64,000 bases of DNA. Origin: Gelatoporia subvermispora B (taxonomy: Eukaryota; Basidiomycota; Agaricomycetes; Polyporales; Gelatoporiaceae). Below are positions 1 through 13,453 of the stretch, piece by piece. The notes under the pieces were generated by a model that saw only the letters and a program-made list of their open reading frames with translations, searched no databases and was not told the DNA's origin. The first letter of the stretch is position 1. Each line of letters opens with the position of its first letter. The DNA lies in contig KB445792.1 of assembly GCA_000320605.2 (NCBI GenBank), positions 301,349 through 365,348 on the forward strand, given 5' to 3'. The position numbers were made by a program, and so were the translations under genes.

Positions 1-242
1 TGGTAGAAGGCGGCCGAGGACGACGACGGCCCATCCCGCGCGGTGTGGTGCATCTCCCTCGCCACCGCCTCCCTCGCTGCTGCCTCCCTCGCCGCCGCCT
101 CGCGCATCACCGCGTCCCTCGACGCAAACTCCCTCCTCAGCGAGTCGTAGTCACGGGACATCCGGTCTTGCTCGCTGCTCGTGCGGCCGTCGTACGCGGG
201 GTGGTCGTAGTCGGCGGACGGGTGTGCATCGGATCGTGACAT
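1..242 (-). CDS. 5' end of an unidentified gene with an Ala/Arg/Glu coiled-coil repeat (partial)
   Basis: The minus-strand frame opens with ATG at 242 and stays open to the window edge, so only about the first 80 residues are visible. The start reads MSRSDAHPSADYDHPAYDG and continues into SRDYDSLRREFASRDAVMRE. After that comes a repeat built on the unit REAAA (REAAAREAAAREAVARE), which should form a charged alpha helix or coiled coil. The DNA upstream on the minus strand is rich in CT runs, including a TC dinucleotide stretch near 405-420, as is common in fungal leaders. I do not recognise the family, and the rest of the gene lies outside the window. It could be a cytoskeletal or transcription-related scaffold, but nothing here decides that. 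Confidence 0.6.
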   Translation of the reverse strand, partial: MSRSDAHPSADYDHPAYDGRTSSEQDRMSRDYDSLRREFASRDAVMREAAAREAAAREAVAREMHHTARDGPSSSSAAFY

Positions 243-3219
243 GGTGACGGGCGGACAGAGAAGACGTGGTCGATCGGGCGCGTTGGCGTAGATCGATGTG
301 GACGCTGGTTTTTTGCTGGGCACGGGGCGCTTTTGTCGGGGGTGGTGGTGTGAGAACGAAGAGAATCGACAGCGAGATGATGATTATTCGATGAAATGCA
401 GACCGAGAGAGAGAGAGATATGAGAGAAAGAGAAGAGCAGAAAAGAGCTATGCGCAACGACAAGTCAGCGACAAACGGAGGATAGCGATTCAATAAGTGA
501 AGGGCAGGAGTTTCGACAGCGATGCAAGACGACGATAGCGTCCCAAAGGGACGACGAGAAGCAAGAGGAGTGTCTAAGCCAGGGGGAAGGATGGGGGCCT
601 CGCGCGCGGGTGGGAGGGGGACCAGGCGAAGCGGCCGCGCGCCCGATTTCGATGCGGAGTTGCCGACTAACGTGGCGGAGTTTCCCTTGATCTTCTGGCC
701 ACAGCTGCTCTCCCCCCAATTTCGCACCTCGAATCCGCCCGCAAATCTCTCGGAGACTTTGTCAAACTATACGAGCCAACACGCGGTCGATGACAGCTCT
801 CATCCCTGCCCTTTGAGGCCTTCCACGCCATCCCACCTCCCGTAACAGCCACCGACAATGGGCGGAGTCCACCGGCTTATCGGCGGATCACAGGCCGTCT
901 AGCCCTTAATGGTAATTTCGTGATCCCCCTTCTCACCATTGTGTTGCGTTTATGGCATCGCCCTTGGTCCCTCCTCCCCGCACACCGCGTCCCTCGAGCG
1001 CCAGCCGCGGTCCCTTGTCTCTGGCAGATGCCCTTCGGTGTCAGATAAATCTATTGTGGGTCCCTGTGGGTCCTCCCGCCTCCACACGTGCCGACCGCGG
1101 CCACGACCTGCGAGCGACGCGCAGACTCGGTGCCAGCAGCGGTTGAGGTGGCCAGCGACCGGCTCAATTTATCTGATTTCTGCACGCTCGCTAGCACTTA
1201 TCGCGTCCACGAGCGCAGCGATCACGCTGTCCGTGGCGCACCGTTTGCAATGCACGCTCCCGGAATGGCCCGCCAAGGTGCACCGGGATAGGACCCCTGA
1301 TAATCCCAAGGGTAAGGTAATGGCCGATCCGGAAATTTTGGGGTCAAAAGTGGCTTTCCGACCAGGTGATGTCCGAGAAAACCGGCCAGATCTTGGCTTC
1401 TAACCAGGACACTGTTCGAAACCCGGTGGGCATGGTGCACTAAGGCCAGAGTGTATTGTAATGCTCATAATTCTAACAAATTGTCATGTCGCACGGCTCA
1501 TTTGTTGTGTAAATATCTCACAATCAATTGTATCAAGCAATTGCTAGTTTGTTGTTACTCAGACTAGTCAAAAGAGACTCATTTTCGGCCGGAAATTCCC
1601 AAAGATCGCTCAAAGAGCTCTCCTGGACATCTCCCCTGATATTTTGCAATAGCTGAATACGTAGACACGAGCATTTCATGTTGAAGAGCAGCCGCCCATT
1701 TGTGCCTGTGAGCTCAATAAAGCTCCACGCTACATATCGAGTCAGTTCTGAATGGAAATTTTCTCAGTTTTCGACCGTGCGGATGCCACTACACAGCTTG
1801 CGTGCTAACTGCATTGGGAAGATATCTTAGTATACCGGTGTCCGCCAGCCTCTGGCCATCGTCGTCGACGTTTGTTGCTTCGTCGTGTCACCTCTGCGGT
1901 GTTTTGTTATCCATTTGACCCGTTTGTTAGGTCACACTGCCACACACGGTTCTTAGAATTATGAACATGATAGTACTGTCTGGATATATGGATTGGTGCC
2001 GAGGGTATCCACTTTCCGAGGGTGTGTGGGCAAATCGAATACAGTACATGTGGTACTTATCTCGACTGCCTCGTGAATATATTCCTGTACGCTGCAACTC
2101 ACGAGCATTTTTCGCACACTCACACTTCGCCCAGGGGTCCAATCCTCAGCCTCAAATAGGCCAAAGTATCACTCAGTAGCAAGGAGACCGACTTCTCCGT
2201 CGGTTACTGCGCAATGCAATAAAACCCCTATAAGTGCCGCAAAGCTCCTCCGCTGGCGTAAGATAAACCAGGAGGTCTTCGGATCTCCGTGAACCTAATA
2301 CGATATACACTAGCTGCTCAGACAGACCAAATGCTTGCATGTTAGAGCTGGATCCTAGAATGGGAGCCCTTGGACCCCGTGTCTCGCAGCGCGCCGGACC
2401 AAGGTGATGTTTGCGCACCCGGTATACTTTGGGCGAAAACGCGAGGTGGGGCCCGATCCGGATACAAATAGGCCAGTCGCCTCCGGAAAATTTTGAGCCA
2501 AATTGACACCAGCCTAGAGATGATCAGGGGTCCTACCGGGATGCACATTCATCACCGCGCTAAGCCGCTCGTGCTCAGCGCAACAACGTCTGCCCGGTGC
2601 GAGCGGGCGCCTCGAAGGCAACTCGGGGGCAAAACAAAGAGATAAAGACGTCGCACCCGCGCACCGTGATTTCGAAGGTGTGGTAGCGTGACCAGAGACC
2701 AGCAAATTCGGCCACGTCGTCGCGCACCGTCGCGCTCGATGGGCAGCGTATCGAGACTGCATCTCGACGAGGCGTCGATCGAGCGTCGACCGCTTGCAGC
2801 CGCGCTCGCGTCGTCTCGCGTCTTTGCTCTGGGGGGCGGAATGACCCATATGGGGAATTAATTACCTTTCTTAGACCATGACATAACGCAGGGCGCCTAC
2901 GCGTGAAATGGGCGTCTATCTGGGCGTGCCCCGCGCAAACGCCCACGCCCTGGCAACTCAGACGGCGTCTGGGGGCGTCTGCACGGAAAGCGCCTGGCGA
3001 CGCGGTGCAGATGGCTGGAGAGCCGCCCCCGCAGCCGCCGAGCGTTGTGATCTCTGTCCTCGCCTCTCCGCCCACACAGCGAGCAGCGCCCCCGCCCCGT
3101 TCCTCCTTTGGGCTGGTCTCGGTCTCCCCCGCCCAAGACGCCAGCGTCCTCCACCGCCTCCTCTCCCAGTCCTGTCGGCAGCAACGGACACCCCTCGTCG
3201 CCTGCCTGCGTTCCAAGCC
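243..3219. other. Gene-poor stretch between the left-edge gene and the RasGAP
   Basis: About 3 kb without a convincing gene. The first 500 bases are the likely leader and promoter of the left-edge gene. Bases from about 1280 to 2545 are bounded by inverted repeats (see separate entry). The last 300 bases before 3220 are pyrimidine-rich and probably the leader of the RasGAP gene. Open frames of 100-240 codons occur here on both strands, but they overlap one another, carry Arg/Ala/Pro-biased composition and match nothing I recognise, so I do not call them genes. Confidence 0.55.
1279..2545. mobile_element. Candidate non-autonomous inverted-repeat DNA element
   Basis: The sequence starting at 1283 (CCGGGATAGGACCCCTGAT) returns in inverted orientation at the other end, where the reverse complement of 2513-2541 reads CCCGGTAGGACCCCTGATC. 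The shared core TAGGACCCCTGAT is perfect, and resemblance runs for roughly 30 bases with one small indel. Both ends are bordered by TGCA (1279-1282 and 2542-2545), which could be a 4-base target duplication or simply part of the repeat. The 1.2 kb inside has no plausible transposase frame, so this would be a MITE-like or deletion-derived element. The pairing is seen by eye only; copy number elsewhere in the genome is unknown. Confidence 0.4.
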
Positions 3220-6200
3220 ATGCCCTCCCGGCGTGCCTCTGCGGGACACAGCGCAGCGGCCCCCAGCTCCCGCGTACATCGCAGTAACGGCTCCAACCAC
3301 AGCGTATCTGCTCAGTCCCCACTTATATCCCAGCAGTCTCTCCCGTTCTCCGCGTCCTCGGGTCTTCCGTCATCGCCTCAGCAGAAAGTCGTGCAGGTCC
3401 TAGTCAATAGGTTGAAAAACAAGGTCCGTGTTGGCGCTCTCGTCTCATGACTCTCCGCAGTGTGTTGTTTTTCCGATGGGGAATGGCCGCAGGGTGAAGG
3501 AATCAAGCGCGGCGGCATGATGTAGACAACGCGTGCGTGCTGCATTGAGGGACTTGGCGGCGCATTGTCCACCTATCCGGAATTTGAGTCTACCATCTGG
3601 GCGCGGTTCCCAGATGCATTCTGATCCTTATTCTCAATGAGATCTCCTCGTATATACGTCTTGCAAGTGTTCGAGTAACATTTCACTGACATGGCATTGT
3701 GATGCACAGCTTCCGTGCAACTCGGGAATTACATTGACTGAGCTAGAGGACGACGATGCCATCCAACAAGCTGTGGAATCACTGGTGGACCTCTCACGAG
3801 ACTCTTTAGACACTATTGCATGGTCTCTGAGCGAACTCCTCGACAAGCTCTCAAAGGTGCGTTGCCATGTACCGCTATATGCGCTCGCACGTACTCAAAC
3901 GCCACCGTCCGCCCAGCAAATCGACTCCCAAGGCTACCGCAGCATAGATGTCCTCCAATCCCAGCTCTTCATCATGAAGGTCTTGTCCATCGCCATGGCC
4001 TCGCGTTGGGGTCGGCGTCCCGAGGACACGCGGCCGAGCTCGCGGAACGGCAAGCAGCCCGCGCCCAGCTCCAAGGCGAGCACGCCCGACTCCGCGACGC
4101 TCCCCGTCTCTATCAAGCGGCGCGTCAAGCTCTCCTCGGACCACCTCTCCGCGCCCGCGGAGCCGCCGCCGCTCGACGAGACGTGCGCCAAGTACATCCT
4201 CAGCGTGCTCGTGCTGTACCTGCGCCAGACCGCACCGTCCGCGCCGCGCATGATGAGCAGCGCGAACCTCGACTTCGCCGCGTCGTACCACGACTTCGAG
4301 TCCGTCGAGGCGCCCGACGAGCACGCCGCGACGGACGTCTTCTCGCGCGGGCCGACGGTGCCCCCGAGCATCTCCGCGATCCCGCGCGCGATGAACCGCG
4401 CGCGCCACGCGTCGCAGGCGTCGCTCAACTCGGGCGCGCCGACGAACGCGTCCGGGCACGCAGCGCGCCACTCACTCGCGTACGAGAAGACGTCGATCGT
4501 CACGTCAAAGTCCCCGCTGTCGCTCAACACGCTGATCGGGAAGTTTGCGGGCCGCGTGGTGTACCACCTCTCCGCGTCCAACTGGCAGATCGTCCTCACC
4601 CGCATCAGGCAGCGCATACACTTCCTCGCAGGCGCATCGGAGAACGACCCGGACATCGTCGATTTGCAGCTCATGGCGCATAGTGCGCTCGACAAGACGC
4701 GGCTCACGCAATCGCTACAAGGTACGTCAAGTTATGATCGCTACATTAGAGAACAAAGGGACAAGCGCATATACAGAACTCTCGTCGCTGCTGGTGAATA
4801 TGAAGCGAGAGGCGCAAGCTGCAGTCGCCCGGCCTCTCCGTGCGGCGATCTGGAACTGGATCGATCTCTTTCCGGAGGAGCTGAACGACGTCGTGCGCTA
4901 CCACCGCCGGCTCGATGGTGCGCCTGAGCGCGTGTTCGACATCCTGTACGACGTGCACGACATGGACAAGGACATGAAGGAGCCCCCACGGGACAGCAAG
5001 GAAATCAAGAGCGCCGTCTGGCCCACTCTCACGGCGCTCATGTGTATCAGCTCGGATAGGATAAAGTCCGAACTACAGGGCCCTCAGAAGCATGGGCGCA
5101 GTAAGGTATCACATCGCTATCGTTGTGTATGTCATATGAAGCATGGTACTCAATTTGATCGTAGGATCGGAACTTCGCGGAGCTCATTATTCGTAGTGTT
5201 GCGTTCAAATCGAAAAACCGGGACGTTGCTGCTATCTGCGCTTTGGATGTCTGCAGAGCAGCCTCGCGTATACGACCGGAGGAGGACGCAGAGATTCCTC
5301 TGCAGGCGCTGGCACTCGACGTAGCGCACGAACTCAAGGTAAGGAGTCCCCTACAATGTGCATATATCGTCGCTAATGCTGCCTGCAGATTGCCCTGACC
5401 AAGTGGCAGAACGACAGGCCAGTGTGGGACAGCCCTGACGAGATTGACGTCGCGATGGTCGGCGACATCCTTGTGACACTCTTCAGGTTCCTCGAGGAGC
5501 ATGAGTCAATTCCAATTTTCATGACTTGCCTGCAGCCGGAGCGCTCAGAGGCAGTGAAGATCTCCGCCGTCAAGGCCCTGATCACATTGATCGTCGAAGT
5601 GAGAACGAGGTTGTGACATACCATTTTCAATTCTGACATTATCCAGGCGCCGAGACTACCATGGCAGCCGCCGCTCGAGAATTTGAAGGCTGCCACAATG
5701 GGCAGGATAGCGAAGATCTACAGGGTAAGTGATTGTCGCGAAAATAGCCCGAATTTGACTGAATTGAGTAGAGCTGCACGTTACGCCGGAGCGAGCTCGA
5801 CGAGCATGGCTTCGGCAGAAAGTCAGCTCTGCGCCCCAAGGCCAAGCGGTATACATCCGAGACGCTCCCAGATCGCGAGCTGCTCGCCCTGTCCATTGAT
5901 GCATTGTGGCGTGCGGACAACTGGTGGTTCCTGCACGCGCTCGACGCAAGCTTCATGCAATACTGGATCCCAGATACCATCGAGATCTGGCACTCCCAGC
6001 TCGACCCCGCGTGCAAGATCTCGATGGCGCGCACTTACCGCGGCGTGTTCAGGACGATCGCGAAGATGCCCGCGGACCATCCACATTTTGACACTGTCGC
6101 TCTATGGATCAAGCATTCACGGTAAGTACGTCGAATAGCTCTTGCATAGCGAAGCTGAGCTCCTTCGGATAGACCTGCTTCGCTGGCGACAGTGTGTACG

Positions 6201-9200
6201 AACCTACTAGATGCACGCACCGATCTGCAAGCCCAGCGAATGTGGATCAACATGGCCTACGAGTTCATGTTCGGCTATGTTCAGCAGTATGAGGTATGAA
6301 TGGCAAATTCCGCGATGAATCAGGGTCCCTCATGAACATTGCAGGAGCATCTGCGAGCGGTTCAATTGAACTTGGACCGAGTCCCAGCATTTGCCCTTGC
6401 TGAGATCGCGTTCCTCGTCGCATTAACATCAGCAGACAGTACAGTCTCTCTCACAGCTGCACACTGCCTCCGTCTGATCGCACAGGCCGAGCGTATGCCT
6501 AACGCACCCATCAGCTCTACCCTCAGTGAGGAGGAACGTGTGAAACGTTACCCAATATATGAGCAGCTTGGGGATCCGAAGGTTACCGTCGTCGGTACGC
6601 ATATCTCGGTGCTTGGTCTCTGACCGGCCGCTGATCGAGGCACAGGACGAGTCGGGTACCAAAAGCGAATCAGGAAACTGATGCGGCTCATGACATTCCC
6701 TTCGCCAGTCCACATCGCTGTGTGGGAGGAATGCTACTGGCGATGGTGCTCCCTAAACGAGATGGTCACGCGCCTGTCCCTCGATTCTACTGCGGATGGC
6801 TTTGAGGGGGGAACGACTTACATTGGAGAGAATTCGATGTCCGCGGATGTGAGTGTAATGAAAGGTATGCTGATCTGAACTAATTGCTGACTAACTCATA
6901 GGACAGACAAGCTCAATGGCAGAACCTCACCCTGTTTCTGTCGTCTTTCGGGTCGGCATGCATCCGCGAGACGCATGACCCGTCGTCTCTTGCGAACATG
7001 ATCACCTCGTACTATCTACCTGACCAGATGCGCGTCCTCAGGGATCCGCGCGCGTTGCTCAGCTCGTTCCTGACGGACCTGATCAACTTACTCGTCTCAG
7101 AGTCGATCTTCCCCCGAGATGTGGGCAGAGACGCCCTGGGCAGCGAAGCCAATCCCCGCCTGTATACAATGATTCTGAAGCAATTGGATAGGTGAGTGTC
7201 GAGCGTGCACAGTGTAGACCGAAGCTCAAATGGCTTCTAGCGTGGTCACGCAACTGACGGATGGCGACTCTATCGACTGGGAGGGTCTTGCCCTCTTCCT
7301 GGAACAGGTAAGTCGGCATCTTATCGCAGGCGTCTTCTAACCCTTATGGCTGTGTGCAGTATATTCTCATCCTCAAGGTCATCGTCGAGAACGTACAGAA
7401 CCTCGAGGAGCTGCGTGGAGTTGACTTAGCTTCGACGCTCCTGACTGTCGCAGGACTGATCAGGCGCTTCAATATTCCCGAATCATATAAGCTAAAAATC
7501 AAATTTTGCGAGCTGTGCGATAGCGTCTTCGGTCGCGCAGAGACCTTGATTATGCGCAAAGACAGCTCATCCCGGCAGAGATTGGTCGATGTCATCGTCG
7601 AATGGGCTCAAGACCCCGTTACTGTGCGTCGATACCCGAGTTTTCGCTTATTTCTGTTTGACATTCTCTGGTAGTCACAAGACCGGGAGCCCTTGTCTCC
7701 TCTCCAGCAGCTGAACGTTGCAGTTTTCCGCACGGCTGTGAGATTGTTTGATAAGCTGAAGCTCGAGCCTGCGGAGGGTGCTGCAGGCGAGGAGGCCACA
7801 CATGCGAATTCCCGCCTCTTCATCAAATACTCGAGCTTCCTCATGAAAGCTTGGGAGTTCACGCGCTCGGATTCATCGGTGCGTGCAGAGAATTGTCTCG
7901 GATTGTCGAAATGCTGAAATTTTATAGGCTCTCGACGACACTACTTCCGAGAAATCAGTGTCTCATGTGCGTCGGATTTAGACAGGACATTGCACCTTCA
8001 CTAACGTGAGGACGTAGCTTCGAGTCCTGCAAAGAGAAGGAGAATTGCGCGAGCTGCTGATCGTTGGCCTGGCCTCTCTGATCAGCACCAACACCGAATG
8101 CGGTGTCAAACACACACTGCCTTATGCGTATGAGGACGACCCAGTGAAGCGATCAATATTCGCCCAGGTTTTCACGCGGGTGCTGGCACAAGGTGCGAAG
8201 TTCAGTAGTCAAGGCACCGAGCCAATCATCAGTCGACAAAGCCGACTATGCGAGGTTCGTTCTTTACCCTGATTATCGAAGTCTCCTTACAAGTTCTTTC
8301 GCAGCTTGTGAAAGGTCCGGATGTAAGTCGGATGTTCCCTTGTCTCCGCAATAGTCACTTATCAAACTCTAAAGTTGATCCTGGCTCTCACTGTCTGCGA
8401 AATTTGCCCTGCATCGGAGGTGGATAACATGATCGCTGTGCTCCTGAACATCTTCGACACTAGGTCATCATTGATGTGTTTGTTGAAGATGATGATTGAC
8501 CTTGAAGTTTCGCGGACAGGTAGGATTGATCCATGTCTAAGATAACGTCTTAGGGCTCACTTCATCCTTCAGACGTCGATACGCACCTCTTCAGAAGTAA
8601 TTCGACATGCACTCGATTCCTATCTGCATTTGCTAGGATCTATGGGTACAACTACTTGAGAAGTTTGATCATACCTCTTGTGGATACCATGTCCACCTTG
8701 CCGGAAGGTCGTCGATATGATCTTGACCCGTCAAAGATCAGTGAAGTCGAGCTGCAACAGAACAAGGAGAACGTCCAGCTTGTCGCATCAAGCTTCATAC
8801 AGTTGATCACAGGATCTGTCCCGATTTTCCCCCCGTAAGTCATTGGCCCATTGTTCGTCGCAGAAACTAACATATAGATTAGGATGTTCCGGGAACTCTG
8901 TGCTCACATTGCGAAGGTTGTGTGAGTATTTTCCTACTTTTGCGAGCGAGAGCAACTTGCTCATGGACGTATAGCAATCAGGTCTGGCCCGAGGCCAAAT
9001 TCACGGCGTTAGGTGCCTTCATCTTCCTACGGTAAGTTGTACTTCATCTATCTTCAGCGTCTATTGATAGCACTGCAGGTTCATCTCCCCCGCTGTCGTG
9101 TCCCCAGAGACAATCGACATCGAAGTTCCAAAGGACCCTACCTTACGGCGCGGGCTGATGTTGATCGCCAAGATCGTACAAAATCTAGCCAACAACATTT

Positions 9201-12200
9201 TCTTCGGTAAAGAACCACACATGGTCGTCCTCAACGATTTCCTCAAGGAGAATATCGTGAGGGTAACTCGTTTCTTGACCGAAATCAACGTAGGATTTCC
9301 TATAAACAAGTGACATACATCCTTCTAAGCACTGTTCATTGTTCTAGAAAAGCCCTTCAGAGACCCAGGAAGACGAACCAGAGGAATGGCTGGATACTTC
9401 TTATGATGACACTGACACTATCGTTCTTCATCGCTTCTTCCATAGGCATGCAGACAAGATTGGCAAGGAACTACTGAGCCCGCCAAAGTTGCCTTCCGAG
9501 AAGTTGACTCAAGAGGCTGAAGCATGCATCACAAGTGGTAAACGGGCCTGGGAAGCGCTCTGTACTGTACTGGTAGACATGGGCCAGCCGCTTGAGAGTC
9601 CGAAGGTATCGACTGCAACAAGTGCCGAGCACCAAGACTACTTGGAGTTGATGTCGAGGTACAAGAACAAGGATACCACGTCGGTCCAAGATCTATTCGT
9701 CGAAGTCCGCTTGCCCGAGGTGAGCCTGACGTCCACCAATACATGGCATCTGTTGTCTTTAACTTGTCAGCAGGACGAAGATGATGCCTCTGTATTTATC
9801 CTCTTCGCAAACAAGGTCGATGTGGAGATTCTGGATATTGAATTGCTATTGTATTACATCTTTAAGGTCAGTGGCCTGCTCCTGAGTTTTGCGTATTTTA
9901 ACGTCCCATCTTCACAGACACTAACATCTCCTCGATATGAGACCCAGTCGTATGATATTATCTTCGACTTCACATCTTTTGCTTCGACATCTCAGATACC
10001 GGCACAATGGCTGAAGTTCGCCCAAGAGGTCATCCCTATCGACATTCGCGAGCGCTTCAGGACGTCGCGCATTCTGACCCCCAACGCCTTGGCGCTGAAG
10101 TATCTTCGACGTATGTACAATCTGGCGTCAGGTACGTGTATACACGAGCTTGGTAAGCCCTTGCAGATGCAGATGATGCGCGCAGGAGCCGCATTTTCTA
10201 GGACTTATTCGGCACATTGCACTGTCGAAGAGCTGCTGGAACAATATCCAGACGGTACTGAGATGCCTCCATTGCAATATGCTGGTCAGTGTCATCTGGT
10301 TTATAAATTCAAAACTTCCGTTTCATTGCGATACATACCTTTCAGAGGACCTTGAACGCGAGCCTTGCGAGGTATTCCGCGATGTAACAATGCGTCATAC
10401 TCATCCCATGAGAATTCCCGTCACGCTGAATGTCGCCATGAGCCACTTACGAATCACTACCGTGAGCCTTTTGATCCCTTATTGAGTGCATCTACTTATC
10501 GATGTGACGTAGACAAAAGCGCATCAAATATCGAACACTTTGTCTTGCAAAGCCACAGAAATAATTCCCTTGGCGGACATCAATGACGTTTACAATGTAT
10601 CCACGGGGAAAGATTCATATGAGTTCATCATTCGCAAGGTCCGCCATGGAGTGACTTCGTACTTCTCGTCTCCAGCTCGCGACGCCATAGTCAAGGTTAG
10701 ACATCGTTCAGATAACCACCGTATTCATGTGACTGACAGTTCCGCATAGCTCATCCGCGGTGCGAAGGGGAACATGCGAGCAGTGCATCTTCCAGGTGCA
10801 GAACGCTTCACTCGGCTTTCTAATGTCGTTACAACCTTGCTTCATGTCGGGATGGTGAATGTGTGTTCCGAGGATGAGGAGCCGCGCTCAGCTGCACTAG
10901 AGCTGCTATCCGCAGTCTGCACGTATCTTGATTATGAAGGCAAACCCGTGGTTCCTTCTAAATGTAAGCTCTCAGTGAAATTGTGGCAAACAAACTGACG
11001 TTGTTTCCGCTTGTCAAGCATTCTTCATATGTGGAAACTCAGGTCCCTTCCTTACTCAGCTAAGCGAAGGGCTAGCCACCTTCGCTCCCCAGTTGACATT
11101 GGACTTTGTGACGGAGGTAGCATCTGGAATCAGCAAGGCCCCCGGGTCACAGCGTGTGACATGTCTACAGTACATGAGTCCATGGCTACGAAACCTAGGC
11201 CACTTCACTGATCAAGCAGACAAATTATTCGACCAATCTGGGGCCAGGTTCCGGGATTGCGTCCGAGTTCTCATCGACCTCACCCTGTCGGAGCACGAGG
11301 TAAAGAGCCACCCTCACCCTCGACCACTGATGTTGATATTGATGCGCATATCCTGTAGCTCACCAATCTTGTGCATAAATACGTCTGGACAGAGATAGGG
11401 AGGCAAGACTCCATCACTGTGAACGCCGTGCTAGATGAGTGCATGCGTGCCGCCGTAGACGGTGGCATAGGCTCTCCCGCATGTGACATGATTGCACACG
11501 CCATGGGTGCACTCTCATCGATCAATGTTCGTGGGCGTATAATTTCTCGCATACGCAAGGTAGGCGCCCGGTATTGTTCCACACTGTTTCTTTATTCATC
11601 ATTTTGAAGGTCATAGGCAAGACGTCGATGAAGCCAACCAAGAACCTTGCCGATAACGCGCACTGGAACGAGATAGCGTGCCTAATGCAGCTCCTTGTCG
11701 TGGCGACTTCTCACGCGAAAAGTGCTAGTCACAGCCAGCTATACATTCCAGAGACCTTCCATCTTGTGGTTTTGACAGCTGCGACGGGGCAGACATCTGT
11801 CCGCACATGCGTCTATGGCACAGTTGTCAATATGCTGCAGTCTCTCTACTCTCACAGATCGACCGAATCATCGACTGGCCCAGATATTCAAGTACTGCTG
11901 GAAGAATGCTCCCAGCCTGAAACATTGCGGCTGTTCGGGTTGGTACGGCCGACCTCTAGTGGAGACTACGTCAGCTGGGATCCCACGACCGACAAGTTAT
12001 CGATTGATACTCTGGAGTCTTTGACTCGATTCCTAGCGAGGACTATGGAGGCTATCTCGGGAAACAGAGGTACTGTCGATTCATACCAGCTTCGAATGTG
12101 TTCCTGATGATCTCGTAGGACTTTTGAATGTATGGCGTGCGCGGTGGATGAGTTTGGTCACGTCATCTGCTTTCCAACTCTCGCCCTCCATTCAGACTCG

Positions 12201-13453
12201 CGCATTCAGCACCTTGGGCATCCTTGCTACGTCCGACGTGGATGATGACTTGCTCTACCAGATGCTCGTTGCCTTCAAAACTGCTCTTGCACAATCGAAC
12301 GAGAACGACACCGTCGCAGTTGTAAGCATGCTTCGTTGTATGCGCAACGTGACCCCAGCCCTTCCCAAGCAGTCGCGATATCTGAGCCAACTGTTCTGGC
12401 TGGCTGTGGCTCTTCTGCAGTCGAGCCTGTTGGCTCTGTATGTGGAAGCCATCAATCTCCTTCGTGTTGCACTAGAGACGATGGATCAACAGGACATGTT
12501 CAATGAGAAAGGCATGGCCGCCGTTCTACTGGAAGGCCGTGAGCCACTGGAGGAGATTGCTTGTCAGCTCGACCAGTTGCTTGGTCTATCCTTCGAGTCG
12601 AGCTTTTCATTTTCATTGGCATCCATCATCTTCAAGGGTGTTCGACATTCCGGCCTCAAAGACGCGACCGAAGCGACCCTTCGAACACTCCTACGCATCA
12701 CCGTGCGAGCGTGCAGAGACGTCGAGCATGCCGATGATGGTCCAGGGGCTCCTGTTTGTCAAGAAGGCCTGGGATACTTCCTGGCGCTACTTCCGATGTC
12801 GACGGCGGCGGGAAGCTTCAAACAACTGCTCGAAGACGCTGATGTGGACCCGGGCTGGCTCTCTGAAGAAGTGCTTGCTTTCGAAGCCGATGATGACGAA
12901 GTCTCGAGAATACCTTTCGGATTGGTCGGGATGGCAGACGGCCATGCCATCCTATTCGTGACATCGTTTATCAGCGCCATGCTCGTAACGGCGCAAGGCG
13001 GGGACACGGAATCCGAAATCCTGTACAGTATCTTGTCTGACGTTGCGGATGCCTTTCCGGATATTATTGCCCTGACGTACGTGTGTTCCACTCCTGTAGC
13101 TTCGCAGCACACTGACTCGACAATCTCTGCGCAGTTACGACACTCTCCAGGACAGAATCAAGGACATCTTTGCTAATTCATCCAGCCCAGTCATTCTCCG
13201 GGCAGTTTCCAACATCTTCCGAGTCGCCATGCACGAGGCGGACAGGGCTGCCCTTGCACGCAGTTCAGCGTCAACACTCAGTACTGTTGAAGAGGGCGCT
13301 GTCCACGGACCCAGCCGGAGACACCTGCATGCACTCGAAGACCAAGGCATGCAAGGACTGGCGAATAGCTTCCAGTTTTTGCCTCCTAATAGGGGTCATG
13401 CCACGAAGATGATCAACTGGATCTCGGAGTTGGTGACGAAAATCATCGAATAA
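3220..13453 (+). CDS. Neurofibromin/Ira-type Ras GTPase-activating protein (about 30 exons)
   Basis: A very large gene, roughly 2,800 residues once spliced. It stimulates GTP hydrolysis on Ras and so turns off Ras/cAMP and MAPK signalling. The start ATG at 3220 opens a Ser-rich head running into VVQVLVNRLKNK; after an intron (3424-3709) it continues as LPCNSGITLTELEDDDA, the conserved neurofibromin N-terminus. The central GAP domain lies at about 8020-9310. It has the arginine finger in LFRSNS (AGA at 8593-8595) and the signature FLRFISPAVVSPE, split by an intron near 9032. A Sec14/CRAL-TRIO-like lipid-binding module follows (about 9770-10130), then a PH-like part and long HEAT-type helices to the TAA at 13451-13453. 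Domain order and length match NF1, yeast Ira1/2 and Aspergillus GapA. Exact exon borders are inferred; the long first intron is the least certain. Confidence 0.93.

Noticed and set aside
1340..1440. tRNA-like B box (GTTCGAAACCC near 1414) and a possible SINE
   Set aside because: No acceptor stem or anticodon arm can be drawn around it, and the A-box candidate is weak.
2575..3300. Minus-strand frame of 241 codons upstream of the RasGAP
   Set aside because: Arg/Gly/Ala-rich with no motif, overlapped by several other frames in GC-rich DNA, and it crosses the start of the RasGAP coding region.
3875..4707. Long open frames on the minus strand inside the RasGAP
   Set aside because: They mirror a GC-rich exon whose plus frame has clear neurofibromin sequence; third-position GC bias produces such shadows.
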